A program made the translations under genes and the position numbers. This document shows positions 35,294-43,470 of a stretch of 64,000 bases of DNA, piece after piece. Every line of letters begins with the position of its first letter. The stretch's first letter is position 1. The notes below the pieces were generated by a model. It saw only the letters and a program-made list of their open reading frames with translations, did no database searches and had not been told where the DNA came from. Source of the stretch: Tabrizicola sp. (GTDB taxonomy: Bacteria; Pseudomonadota; Alphaproteobacteria; Rhodobacterales; Rhodobacteraceae); the NCBI RefSeq assembly GCF_022842145.1, contig NZ_JALHQD010000005.1, forward strand, positions 1 through 64,000, written 5' to 3'.

Positions 35294-35481
35294 TCCGACG
35301 TGCGCCACGCGTGGAGGCTTTCCCCCACCTAATGATCTCAATGGGTTGTCGGTGAGCGTTCAGGATCAGTTAACCACTGCAGCGCGTGGTCTTCGACTCT
35401 TCTCGCAGGTGGGTGAAGGCTCCTCCTGCGACATCGTCTTCTCGTCGCGGGCCGGTCAGCGCCATCACCCGCCGTCCCCAA

Positions 35482-36306
35482 TCACGCGACGAGACCCACC
35501 ACCGCAGAAGCCCGATACCCCGCGCCGGGATCGCCGGTCATGGTCAGAACCTGCGCCGCAAGTTCCGCCTTGGACGAGCCCCGGAAGATCCCGTCGCGTT
35601 TCAGGCTGACCCCGCCAAAGGGCTCCAGGCTTGCCGCGTAGCGCGGGTCCGCGGCATAGACCGCCGCGCAGGGATCTTCGGGCAAGGCAAATTGCGAGGT
35701 AAGCAGTGCCGCCGTCCCGGAAACGGCGGCCTCGGGGCTGGCAAAGACTTCGAAATGCAGGTGCGGCCAGCGACCGGGATAGCAGCCGGGCAAAACGGTG
35801 GTGAACCGGACCAGACCGGCGCCATCGCTGATTCCAACCCCGCGCAGGTAGTTGCGGTCCGCCGCACCGTAGATCGAATAGACCCCGGCCGCGTCGCATT
35901 GCCAAAGGTAGACGGCGCGACCGGCCAACGGTGCGCAGCCGTTGCCCACGTCCTGAAGCCTGATTTCCAGCGTGACCGGCACGCCTTCGGCCACCGGCTG
36001 CAGCCCGCCGATCGAGGTGCGGATGTCGTCCCGGATGACGCCCTCTTCGGTCAGGATGTTGACCAGTTGCCCGTCGCGCACATTGGTGCCGTCCGCCGGA
36101 AACGGGCCCGCGGTTTCTTCCGGCAGCACCACGCAGGTCGCGCCATCGGACCCGGTCCCGATGACTGTCTCGGCCGAGCTGCGGGCGGCCCAGAGCGACA
36201 GTGCCGCCCCTCCCATCGCCAAGCCCGTCATCACCAGACGACGCCGCGTCAGATGCGGCAGGTCGGCGGCAAGGCCTTCAGGTCCGTGGTCGTCATGCTG
36301 GGTCAT
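35482..36306 (-). CDS. intradiol ring-cleavage dioxygenase-like protein, Tat-exported
   Basis: A 274-residue protein beginning with a Tat-type signal (LTRRRLVMTGLAMGGAALSLWAA). The dioxygenase core has LPEETAGPFP, VYLWQCDAAGVYSIYG, GCYPGRWPHLHFEVFA (Tyr, His, His of the ferric site) and FALPEDPCAAVYA. Family members with this export signal act in the periplasm, and their substrates are mostly unknown. ATG at 36306 lies 8 bases after AGGAG. It is the last gene before the tRNA. Confidence 0.85.
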   Translation of the reverse strand: MTQHDDHGPEGLAADLPHLTRRRLVMTGLAMGGAALSLWAARSSAETVIGTGSDGATCVVLPEETAGPFPADGTNVRDGQLVNILTEEGVIRDDIRTSIGGLQPVAEGVPVTLEIRLQDVGNGCAPLAGRAVYLWQCDAAGVYSIYGAADRNYLRGVGISDGAGLVRFTTVLPGCYPGRWPHLHFEVFASPEAAVSGTAALLTSQFALPEDPCAAVYAADPRYAASLEPFGGVSLKRDGIFRGSSKAELAAQVLTMTGDPGAGYRASAVVGLVA

Positions 36307-36504
36307 CCATCGCTCTCCTGTGTCAGACTGCACCGTCTTACGCGGCAGCTAAAGCTTTCCGTCGGCAGGTCCCCCAAGTTTTGATGGCAGGCAGACCAGG
36401 CAGATGGACAAATGGCAAGAACCCTCAGCCAACAGCCTGTTTGCGCGCGATAAACCCGGTTTTGTCCAGCGTGGACACGACGACAAGCCTGAAGGAGAGG
36501 AAGG

Positions 36505-36578
36505 TGGAGCGGGCGGCGGGAATCGAACCCGCGTCTTCTGCTTGGAAGGCAGAGGTCTTACCATTACACAACGCCCGC
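36505..36578 (-). tRNA. tRNA-Gly (anticodon UCC)
   Basis: On the minus strand: acceptor GCGGGCG pairs with CGCCCGC, the anticodon stem/loop is TCTGC-CTTCCAA-GCAGA with anticodon TCC, the T arm is GCGGG-TTCGAAT-CCCGC, and CCA is encoded (36505-36507). The 74-base length is normal and all stems are intact. Confidence 0.96.
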
Positions 36579-36744
36579 GCTGCATTTGGTGAGTATTCGG
36601 ACGCGCTCCGTTCGTCAAGTTGGTATGCAGGCGACCATAGGCGCCGTACCGCCAAACGGTCCGCTAGAGTTCTGGGTGGGGCGGAAAGCAGACGGTCAGC
36701 GCGGCGTGTCGCGAACCTGCTGTTCGGTGGTCATAGACGTTGTA

Positions 36745-36760
36745 GCCGGGTCGACCCGGC
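36745..36760. repeat. 16-bp palindrome after the caspase operon
   Basis: A perfect palindrome GCCGGGTCGACCCGGC lies 26 bases beyond the stop of the small gene at 36787, on its downstream side. It may help end the minus-strand transcript; there is no clear T-run. Confidence 0.4.
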
Positions 36761-36786
36761 CACTTTGATCGGTGGCCGCGTTGTCC

Positions 36787-37446
36787 TCAGGATGAGCGCA
36801 ATATCACCAGGTTCTCTTCGACCGCCGCGGCGACCTCGGTGTAGTGCTGTGTCCGCCGGGCGGGATCGCCACCCGACCGGATGATGATCAGTTCGGTCTC
36901 CTCAACCACCATTGCTGCCTCGACCGCTGCTGCCTCTGCAAAAGCCTCTTTCAACGGACGGACCTTGGGCAGGCGCTTGGATCCGGTCCTGTGGCCTTCG
37001 CGCGGCCGGATAGCGGGGGCGCTGTCGTCTTCGTACTTGCGCACGATGGCATCAAGTTTGTCGGCGGCATCCAGCATCGCCTGCTTGATCGGCAGGTAGT
37101 CCCCGGTGTTCGGCAAGTTCGCCGCGACCTTCAGGTAGTAGATCCGCAGGCAATCGATCCGGTACCGCAGTTCGATGCGGCTGCCGCAGGTATTGTTGGC
37201 ACCTTGCAGGATTTTGGTGATCCCCTTCGTGACCCCGGAGTTGAGGTTTTGGCCCGGTTCCGAGGAGTCGTCATGGCAGGAAATGCTGAAAAAACTGAAA
37301 TCGGAAGGTGCCGACAGAATAGAAGGGCCGGACGGTTCCTCGGACTCGGGTTCCGGCTCGTGACAATCTGCAAGAGCGGGCGTGACGGGAAGCACCCAGA
37401 GGAGGCCGAGAGCGAGCAGAAATGGGGTCAGGATTGATCTAATCAT
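36787..37446 (-). CDS. secreted protein of unknown function, partner of the caspase gene
   Basis: A 219-residue protein with a signal peptide (MIRSILTPFLLALGLLWVLPVTPALA) and four to five Cys in the mature part (DCHEPEPESEEP, SISCHDDSSEP, NNTCGSRIELRYRIDCLRIYYL), then a helical segment (IKQAMLDAADKLDAIVRKYED) and a C-terminal region ending TQHYTEVAAAVEENLVILRSS. I recognise no family. The ATG is one base beyond the stop of the caspase-fold gene, so translation is coupled. That suggests a substrate, inhibitor or partner of the peptidase outside the cytoplasm. Confidence 0.7.
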   Translation of the reverse strand: MIRSILTPFLLALGLLWVLPVTPALADCHEPEPESEEPSGPSILSAPSDFSFFSISCHDDSSEPGQNLNSGVTKGITKILQGANNTCGSRIELRYRIDCLRIYYLKVAANLPNTGDYLPIKQAMLDAADKLDAIVRKYEDDSAPAIRPREGHRTGSKRLPKVRPLKEAFAEAAAVEAAMVVEETELIIIRSGGDPARRTQHYTEVAAAVEENLVILRSS

Positions 37447-37447
37447 T

Positions 37448-38950
37448 TCAGTTCTCCGTTTCAAAAATGCCGTAGGCGGCCAATACCGCACGCCGCGTGC
37501 CGGGACCGAAGGAGCCATCCACCGCACCATCGTAAAATCCCTTGTCGGCAAGAATTTGCTGCAGACCGGCCCAAGTCTCCTCGGGAAACTTCTCGGCATT
37601 GGTCAAGAGCGCGTCCAAAGCCAGCTCGCTTCCGCCCCTTAGCGCACGATACAGAAGGTCGGCGGCATCCCTGGACCCAAGGTCCGGCACCAAGCCGTTC
37701 GCAGCGAAGGACGCGACGTTGAACATCGCTTCGGTGTGACCCTTCGAGGCGGCCTCCTGAAACATCGCAAGCGCCTTGTCACGGTCCTTGTCCAGGCCCA
37801 GTTCGCCCGTGAAGTGGAAATAGCCCATGTCGTTCAGCGCGGCCGGAATCTTCGCCATGGCGGCTTCCTCATACAGCGCGCGGGCGCGGACTGGATCGGG
37901 GTCGGCACCGAGGCCACCCTCCAGCACCTTGGCCAACCGGTACTTCGCATCCGGGTCCCCCGCGGCCACCGCCTGTTCCAGGAGCGCCAGCGCCTCTTCC
38001 GGCGCGTAATCGGTGCTTTGCCGATCAAGCTTGGCAAGAGCCAGACCGACGAGGGACCGCGAGTCCCCGGCGGCTGCGGATTTCTCCAGCATGTCGCGCT
38101 CAGTTGCCACGACGCGTTGCCAGGCGGATGCCAGTTCCTCGAGCCCAGGTTCAGCCGAGCCAGTGGCAATGCTTGCCAGGTAGAAGGGCTCGCTCGGCAG
38201 GGCGCCATAGGTCGTCGGCTCCTGCTGGTTCGCGGTTGCAGCCAGCACGTCGTCGCGCACCTGCCGGAAAAGCAGGCTGATCTCCAGCTCCGGCCTCACG
38301 ATGTTCTCGCGCAGCGCAATGTTGAACGGGCTGTTCTGACCTGTCCCGTCCAGCGCCACTGAGCCATCCCGGGCTGCAAAGGCAACCAAGGTGCCCCGGT
38401 CGGGCGAGGGAACTGCGAGACCGCCCCTGCCCGTGGTCAGACCCTTGGCAACCTCGGGGTCGCGCAGGTCGATGACATCGGGAAACGGATTGTCCCGGCA
38501 ACTGTCCAGAATCACGATCGACATCTTCCGCGCCCCGTCCACGGCGGCGAGCATCTGGTCCATCGTGACCGAGGCCGAGACGATGTCCTTGGCCTGCTGC
38601 ACCTTTGCGTCGACGGGGATCAGGAAAGTCGTCCCCTGTACGGAGACGCCATGGCCGGCATAGTAGACCAAAGCGATGTCGGCCGTTTCGGCCTTGAAGG
38701 CGAAGCTGTCCAGTGCAGCGAGCGTCTCTTCGCGGGTAGCGTCCATCAGAACATCCACCTGGAAGCCGATGCCCTCGAGTGTCTCGGCCAGCGCCCGCGC
38801 ATCGTTGACCGTATTCCGCAACGCCTGGATGTTTTTGTAGCCGGCCATCCCCAGAACAAGGGCGACCCGGTCCTTGGCCCGAGTTTCGGACCCAGCCGGG
38901 AATGCCAGCAAAGTCAGCAACAGCGGAAGAACCAACAGGCGAAAAAGCAT
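37448..38950 (-). CDS. exported caspase-fold (C14) protein with Sel1 repeats
   Basis: A 500-residue protein. Residues 1-21 are a signal peptide. A caspase-like domain (about 25-255) has VALVLGMAGYKNIQALRNTVNDARAL, the catalytic His100 in YYAGHG and Cys151 in ILDSCRDNPF. From about 290 to 430 there are Sel1-like helical repeats (DPDAKYRLAKVLEGGLG, PAALNDMGYFHFTGELGL, HTEAMFNVASFAANGLV). The C-terminus (GFYDGAVDGSFGPGTRRAVLAAYG) looks like a peptidoglycan-binding domain. It therefore appears to be a periplasmic cell-wall-attached Arg/Lys-type peptidase. It is coupled to the small Cys-rich gene downstream. Confidence 0.87.
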   Translation of the reverse strand: MLFRLLVLPLLLTLLAFPAGSETRAKDRVALVLGMAGYKNIQALRNTVNDARALAETLEGIGFQVDVLMDATREETLAALDSFAFKAETADIALVYYAGHGVSVQGTTFLIPVDAKVQQAKDIVSASVTMDQMLAAVDGARKMSIVILDSCRDNPFPDVIDLRDPEVAKGLTTGRGGLAVPSPDRGTLVAFAARDGSVALDGTGQNSPFNIALRENIVRPELEISLLFRQVRDDVLAATANQQEPTTYGALPSEPFYLASIATGSAEPGLEELASAWQRVVATERDMLEKSAAAGDSRSLVGLALAKLDRQSTDYAPEEALALLEQAVAAGDPDAKYRLAKVLEGGLGADPDPVRARALYEEAAMAKIPAALNDMGYFHFTGELGLDKDRDKALAMFQEAASKGHTEAMFNVASFAANGLVPDLGSRDAADLLYRALRGGSELALDALLTNAEKFPEETWAGLQQILADKGFYDGAVDGSFGPGTRRAVLAAYGIFETEN

Positions 38951-39309
38951 GACGGAATCCGTTGCCGAAAAAGAGACGATACGATGAAGGCTACGCCCAA
39001 TCGGCGATTACAGAAACGAAAAAATCGAAGCTGCGCATCGAGACCGGCCAGCAACCGGTTGCGGCGAGCGAAGCATGGCCGAAGGAGCAGCTCGCCCGCC
39101 GACTTTCGTCGCCCTCGCCATCGTCGGCACAGGCGCGCATGCGAAACGCTGGTTCCCCAAGAGTTTCAACCGCGGGCAAAGTGGCTACGATATGGGAATG
39201 GTAGTCGACCTCGTGCCTTCGACTCCCGAGTCCGGAAGCGTAGCGCGGGACATGACAGTGGGGAACTGCGGGCGTAAGATCGGTCAGGTTGGCGCAAGAT
39301 GGTTTCGCA
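38951..39309. other. 359-base spacer between the caspase operon and the T6SS locus
   Basis: Two divergent genes start at its ends, so it must hold promoters for both. No convincing coding frame, hairpin or known regulatory motif stands out in it. It forms the left boundary of the secretion locus as far as can be seen. Confidence 0.4.
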
Positions 39310-40377
39310 ATGAAGACTTTGGCCATAATCCCGATGCTCGTCCGGCAACACGCCGAGGATGCTGCCTTCCTGTTCGTTCAGCGCGGCCGCGCCTTCCATG
39401 GTCAGTCCTGGGACGAGACGCAGCTTGGCCGAACCGACCAGCGGATCGCGGGCAACATCGCGGGGCTGGTCGCGGCGGGCAAGACCGGGCTGGAGATCGC
39501 TGCGGAATATGCCGAGACGGTGGGCGGCGCGGGTGAGATCTTCACACTGGCTGTCACCGCCTTCGCGCAAGGTCAGGCGGTGGAGTTCACGTTGGCCGCC
39601 GGGTTGGGCAGTCCGGCGGGCCGCAAGGGCCTTTCCGGCGCGCTGGCCTGGACCGAACCGCGGCTCATCGGGCCGCAAGTCAAGCGCTGGCTGGAGTCGG
39701 GGGAAGAGGGGTTGCGGTTTCTGGGACTGGTGGCGCTGTCGCATCACCGGAGCGACCCGGGGGCGATGCTGGCGGGGTTCCTGACCGATACGTCACCCGA
39801 GGTCCGGTCTCGTGCGGCCCGACTGGCCTTTGAACTGGGGCGGGCAGACTTGGCAGGGCAGATGCTGGAACTGGCTGGTCCGGAAGTCTGGCCGCTCCTT
39901 GCACTTGCGCGCTTCGGAAAGGGAGCCCAACCGCTTTACGACCATGCGGCGATGGGAGAGTCGCCGGAGGCAGAGCTCGCGCTGGAGGCTGCGCTGATCG
40001 CCGCGCCAGATCAGGCGCGGGAGCGTCTGGGAGCCATGCTGCGCCTGCCTGCGACGCGTGCGCTGGCGCTGTCGCGGACCGGAGTGACGGGGGACCTGTC
40101 GGTGGCGGGCTGGCTGTGTCAGCAGCTGGATCAGGAAGCCGACATTGAGGCGGCACAGTTCGCACTCTTCGATCTATACCCCTTGGACCCGGACCTCTGC
40201 AGCGACCTCGCGCAGCGGCCCTTGACGGCCGAGGCTTGGCTGAAAGCGCATGTCAACGACCCGCCGCACCTATCCCTGCGGCGCAAGCGGCTGGACGTGT
40301 TGCGCTTGGGGTTCCGGGACCGCGCCGCACCGCTTCCCGACTGGCGCAGGACCCGCGCCTACCCCGCCTGGAGCTGA
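39310..40377 (+). CDS. TIGR02270-family T6SS-associated protein
   Basis: A 355-residue helical-repeat protein of the TIGR02270 type, found near T6SS genes. Start MKTLAIIPMLVRQHAEDAAFLFVQRGRAF is typical, and the middle has HEAT-like segments (LRFLGLVALSHHRSDPGAMLAGFLTDTSPEVRSRAARLAFELG is split over about 130-175). Role is not established. The stop codon overlaps the 3' end of the ketosynthase-like gene on the other strand by 19 bases, so it is convergent with the minus arm of the locus. Confidence 0.7.
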   Translation: MKTLAIIPMLVRQHAEDAAFLFVQRGRAFHGQSWDETQLGRTDQRIAGNIAGLVAAGKTGLEIAAEYAETVGGAGEIFTLAVTAFAQGQAVEFTLAAGLGSPAGRKGLSGALAWTEPRLIGPQVKRWLESGEEGLRFLGLVALSHHRSDPGAMLAGFLTDTSPEVRSRAARLAFELGRADLAGQMLELAGPEVWPLLALARFGKGAQPLYDHAAMGESPEAELALEAALIAAPDQARERLGAMLRLPATRALALSRTGVTGDLSVAGWLCQQLDQEADIEAAQFALFDLYPLDPDLCSDLAQRPLTAEAWLKAHVNDPPHLSLRRKRLDVLRLGFRDRAAPLPDWRRTRAYPAWS

Positions 40378-41444
40378 GCCGCCGCGGCTGTGGTCCGCAA
40401 CATCGCCGCAGAGCGCAGGCCGTCGTCCGAGGCGATCTCGGCCATTGCCACCCGGCCCGGCGCATAGCCATGCGCGAAGGCATCGCGGGCCACCACCAGA
40501 GCGAGTACTGCCGAGGCGCTGCCGGTCTCGCCCGCCGACATCGCGGGCATCGCGGCGGGGGTGCGATCGCGTCGGGTGCGGTAGAAGCGCGCGCGCGTGA
40601 TCATGGATTCCCAGGCCGCGTAACGTTCCCCATTGCCGTTCGAAAGGACGAAATCCACGAAGGGCTCGCCATCCGCCTCGCACTTTCGGCTGGCTTCGCG
40701 AAGGGCGGACAGCATGGCCCGACCCTGGCTGAAGCCTTCGGAGAGGACCGAGTTCTCCTCGCGCGCGGAGGCGACGGAGAGGATCGCGCAGGTCGGTCGC
40801 TGCCTACCAGCGGCGCGGGGCGAGAGGACCACGGCGGCGGCACCTTCGCCGGGGATCAGGCCCTGCGAGTTGCCCCCGCCAGCCAGCCGGTTCGCGGCCA
40901 TCAGCCGAGCAAGGTCCGACGGGTTCACCAGGCTGTCGACGCCTGCAAGGATCACCCGGTCGACGGCCCCCTGGGCCAGAAGCGCGCTTGCCTGCGCCAG
41001 AAGCCCCAGCCCCGCGGCGGCACCACCGTCGACAGCGCAGGAGGAAGGGTGAAACGACATTTCACAAGCGGCGAGGATGGCGTCAAATAGCGCTGGGGGT
41101 GCCACGTGCTCGTAGGCCGGATGGCTCCGGTGGCTTTCCGGCGGGGTGAGGAAAAGTGCCGTGCGCTCCATCCGAACAGGATCGGCCTCCGTGGCGTCCT
41201 GCACCGCCTCGCGGATCGCGCGGGCGGCGAGGTTGACCAGCCACTGCCCCGCATCGCGTTTAAGCCGCCAGTTCGCCGGGATGCGCGCGACTGTCTGCTC
41301 GGCACCGAAAGGATCGGACATGGTCTCCGTCGAAAAACCGGTCACCCCGGCGCGGATCGCGGCACAGGTCTGCGGCGCGGTCAGCCCAGCCGCGGTGACG
41401 GCGCCTGCACCGGTGATGAAAAGCGGAAGGGTCAGCTGGCCCAC
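40359..41444 (-). CDS. ketosynthase-fold pseudoenzyme of the T6SS locus
   Basis: A 361-residue thiolase-fold protein starting FITGAGAVTAAGLTAPQTCAAIRAG like FabB/FabF. Compared with fabB at 32472, the Cys is kept (HPSSCAVDGGAAAG). The first active-site His is Asn (SNGNGERY for SHGTST) and the second is Glu (SAGETGSASA for TGHCLGGAG). Carbon-carbon bond formation is therefore unlikely; a structural or carrier-binding role is more plausible. Its start overlaps the DUF2169 stop by 13 bases. Such proteins accompany DUF2169 in several T6SS clusters, but their task is not known. Confidence 0.8.
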   Translation of the reverse strand: MGQLTLPLFITGAGAVTAAGLTAPQTCAAIRAGVTGFSTETMSDPFGAEQTVARIPANWRLKRDAGQWLVNLAARAIREAVQDATEADPVRMERTALFLTPPESHRSHPAYEHVAPPALFDAILAACEMSFHPSSCAVDGGAAAGLGLLAQASALLAQGAVDRVILAGVDSLVNPSDLARLMAANRLAGGGNSQGLIPGEGAAAVVLSPRAAGRQRPTCAILSVASAREENSVLSEGFSQGRAMLSALREASRKCEADGEPFVDFVLSNGNGERYAAWESMITRARFYRTRRDRTPAAMPAMSAGETGSASAVLALVVARDAFAHGYAPGRVAMAEIASDDGLRSAAMLRTTAAAAQLQAG

Positions 41445-42517
41445 ACCGGCACCTCGTGCAGGGTCCCGTCGCCGCCGAGCGGGTTGATATATTCCTTGTT
41501 CTTGCGGCGGGCGTTCAGGAAGACGGGCGAGACATGGCCGACAAGCACCTCACGCAGCTTCGGCGCGTTGCGGCGGGTGATGAAGCTCATCCTGGCCTTG
41601 AGCGTGATGCGATGGATATCGGGCTCGATCAGCACGGTATCGGGCTGGAAGGCCGCTTCTTCGACCCCCTGGTCCCGGAAAAGGCGAACAGGGGCTGCCA
41701 AGGCAGGGATGCGAAAGTCCCAACGACCCTCCGGCGTCAGGTTGATCAGCGTGGCAGAGGCCCCGGGGCGGATCGAGGCCGATTGCTGGTCCGACGGGGC
41801 AACCTGCTCGTGGCGCGGGTCGTAGTCGCGGGGCGGCAGCGGCCACTGTGTGTCCAGCCAGGTCTGGTCATAGGTCCCCGCGAAGGCCAGGCGCGGCTGC
41901 CAGCCCCTGCCGATGCTGGAAAAGCCCACCGGGTCAGGCCGGTCGTCGCGGGTGGTGGCGACCTGGTCGGGCCGGGTGATGTTCGGCGCGTCGCTGCGGG
42001 CAGAGGGGTCAGCAGAACGCGCACCACTGAAGCCGATCCCCACCGGATTGCGCGGGTCGCGCTTTCCATCCTGCGCCGTGCCTCCAAAGGCGCGCTCCCA
42101 GGTGAGCGGCAGGGTGACAAAGGGCTGCGGTGCGCTGAAGGCCCCCAGATGATGCACCCGGTCACCGGTCACCTGGAGAACCTTGCGCACCTCACCGATC
42201 TGGAGGCCGACCATCACCTGCTCCGCCGGCCGCCCCCCAGGCGCATGGGCCGAGCCGTTCACGATCACCTCGGGCAGAGGCTTTTTCGGCGCGATGTCGG
42301 AATCGTAGCGGATCGAGGACAGGACCGGGTCACCCCAGGGGATATCGGCATAGGTCACGGGAAGCTGGTCATCTGCCAGACCGACCTTGCCCTGCGCGTC
42401 GGCGGTGAAACTGGCCGAGAGCATCACGACAAGCCGCTCCTGCCCCTCGACGGTGACCTGGACATGGGTGTGCACATCGAAGGGCGTGCGGTTGTCGATG
42501 ATGGTGTCGTAGCTCAT
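41432..42517 (-). CDS. DUF2169 protein, candidate T6SS effector adaptor
   Basis: A 361-residue DUF2169 protein: MSYDTIIDNRTPFDVHTHVQVTVEGQERLVVMLSASFTAD (split over the first 40 residues), HAPGGRPAEQVMVGLQIG, RVHHLGAFSAPQPFVTLPLTWERAFGGT and NPVGIGF are typical. DUF2169 proteins act as loading adaptors that tether PAAR-type effectors to the spike. Here it lies between the pseudo-ketosynthase and the DUF4150 effector module, which supports that job. Its ATG follows the stop of the upstream gene directly (TGAATG). Confidence 0.88.
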   Translation of the reverse strand: MSYDTIIDNRTPFDVHTHVQVTVEGQERLVVMLSASFTADAQGKVGLADDQLPVTYADIPWGDPVLSSIRYDSDIAPKKPLPEVIVNGSAHAPGGRPAEQVMVGLQIGEVRKVLQVTGDRVHHLGAFSAPQPFVTLPLTWERAFGGTAQDGKRDPRNPVGIGFSGARSADPSARSDAPNITRPDQVATTRDDRPDPVGFSSIGRGWQPRLAFAGTYDQTWLDTQWPLPPRDYDPRHEQVAPSDQQSASIRPGASATLINLTPEGRWDFRIPALAAPVRLFRDQGVEEAAFQPDTVLIEPDIHRITLKARMSFITRRNAPKLREVLVGHVSPVFLNARRKNKEYINPLGGDGTLHEVPVWAS

Positions 42518-43003
42518 TCAACACCAGTTCCCGTTCTCGTCGAGGCCGATGGGCCAGTAGGGCATGGCGGTCAGAAGTTGGACGTATTCTCGGCGACCGT
42601 CTTCCTGCAGCCACGCCAAAAGGAAGACCTCAGGTCGAACTTTTTCAGCATCTGGAAGCTCCTGACCAATTTCGTCGCAAGCCAGCCAGTAGTTACGTAC
42701 CAACCACACAAGATAGGGATGCTCGGCAGGTCCAGCGGCGCATTGGTCGAGTTTGTACTGGATTGCGGCACTAGGGGTACTGCCACCTTCGATCAACTCG
42801 TCTAGATCAGCTTCCCACGTTTCGGAAGCGCATTCGTAAACCTCCGCAAAGTCACCGATATAGCTCGTAAAAAGCCGCCTGTAGGCCGTAGCCGCCTGTT
42901 CAGCTGAGATTTCTTTGTCGGTATAGGGCACGCTCGATTTCACGTCGCGCGGAGCGCTCAATAGCCGCATCAGTCCGATGTTGACGTCATGTGCGGTACG
43001 CAT
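42518..43003 (-). CDS. unknown small protein, candidate immunity or accessory
   Basis: A 161-residue soluble, acidic protein with no family I recognise. It begins MRTAHDVNIGLMRLLSAPRD, and ends in a Trp/Tyr-rich stretch (YVQLLTAMPYWPIGLDENGNWC). There is no signal peptide or membrane segment. GC is lower than in the T6SS core genes (57% at 42841-42900). Placed directly after the effector and another orphan gene and joined to DUF2169 by TGAATG, it could be an immunity protein or a chaperone. This rests on position only. Confidence 0.55.
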   Translation of the reverse strand: MRTAHDVNIGLMRLLSAPRDVKSSVPYTDKEISAEQAATAYRRLFTSYIGDFAEVYECASETWEADLDELIEGGSTPSAAIQYKLDQCAAGPAEHPYLVWLVRNYWLACDEIGQELPDAEKVRPEVFLLAWLQEDGRREYVQLLTAMPYWPIGLDENGNWC

Positions 43004-43018
43004 ATCCAGCTGGCCTCC

Positions 43019-43468
43019 CTAGCTGATCTCAAGTTCTTGATCTTCGCCCACAGGCGTATAGATAAATAGCCGAAAGTGCTCCCACAAATCCGGTGCATAA
43101 TCCTCCATCATCTCCAGAAGTAGCAGTTTCGGGGCGATCGGTCCGCTCTTCTCGCCACCCTCGTCGCCATTCCCCCAGTCTGCCTCGATCGGCGCATGGT
43201 CGCTGCCGTCGGCAGATCGCTTAATATTCAGCCAGTGAACTAGGAAGTAATGCTCCCTGAAGATTGCGATCATCCTGGGATGGGATGCAGGCCCGGCCGG
43301 CCAATGAAGCCGCGATATCTGAGCCCCATTCGTGTCGAGCCGCTTCTGAAGGTCGTTCCACCATGAAAGCACCGGACCGAGTTCTTGTCTGAGGCTGCTA
43401 ACCCACCGCGCGATAACGTCGGTGTAGTCACTATCGAGCCCGGCGAATCCTACAAATTCGTCAGCCAA
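43019..43468 (-). CDS. candidate immunity protein, TTG start
   Basis: A 149-residue soluble protein. The start is TTG at 43468 (MADEFVGFAGLDSDYTDVIARWVSSLRQEL), 8 bases after a GGGGG ribosome site that lies within the end of the toxin gene. Longer frames would overlap the effector. The sequence is acidic and Trp-rich (LSWWNDLQKRL, RLHWPAGPASHPRMIAIFREHYFLVHWLNIKRSADG across about residues 70-110), with no known domain. A small acidic gene right after a basic toxin gene is the classic immunity position. Confidence 0.55.
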   Translation of the reverse strand: MADEFVGFAGLDSDYTDVIARWVSSLRQELGPVLSWWNDLQKRLDTNGAQISRLHWPAGPASHPRMIAIFREHYFLVHWLNIKRSADGSDHAPIEADWGNGDEGGEKSGPIAPKLLLLEMMEDYAPDLWEHFRLFIYTPVGEDQELEIS

Positions 43469-43470
43469 AC

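Noticed and set aside
36505-38950. Possible genomic island at tRNA-Gly
   Set aside because: No integrase, no repeated tRNA 3' end and no composition change were seen next to the tRNA. The caspase genes lie on its 5' side, where tRNA-site integration is not expected.
40236-41090. 285-codon plus-strand frame opposite the ketosynthase-like gene
   Set aside because: No domain; the minus-strand protein aligns with FabB along its full length.
42518-43003. Calling the 161-residue gene a second T6SS effector
   Set aside because: It has no PAAR, Hcp or VgrG part and no catalytic pattern; an acidic small protein after a toxin fits immunity or accessory roles better.
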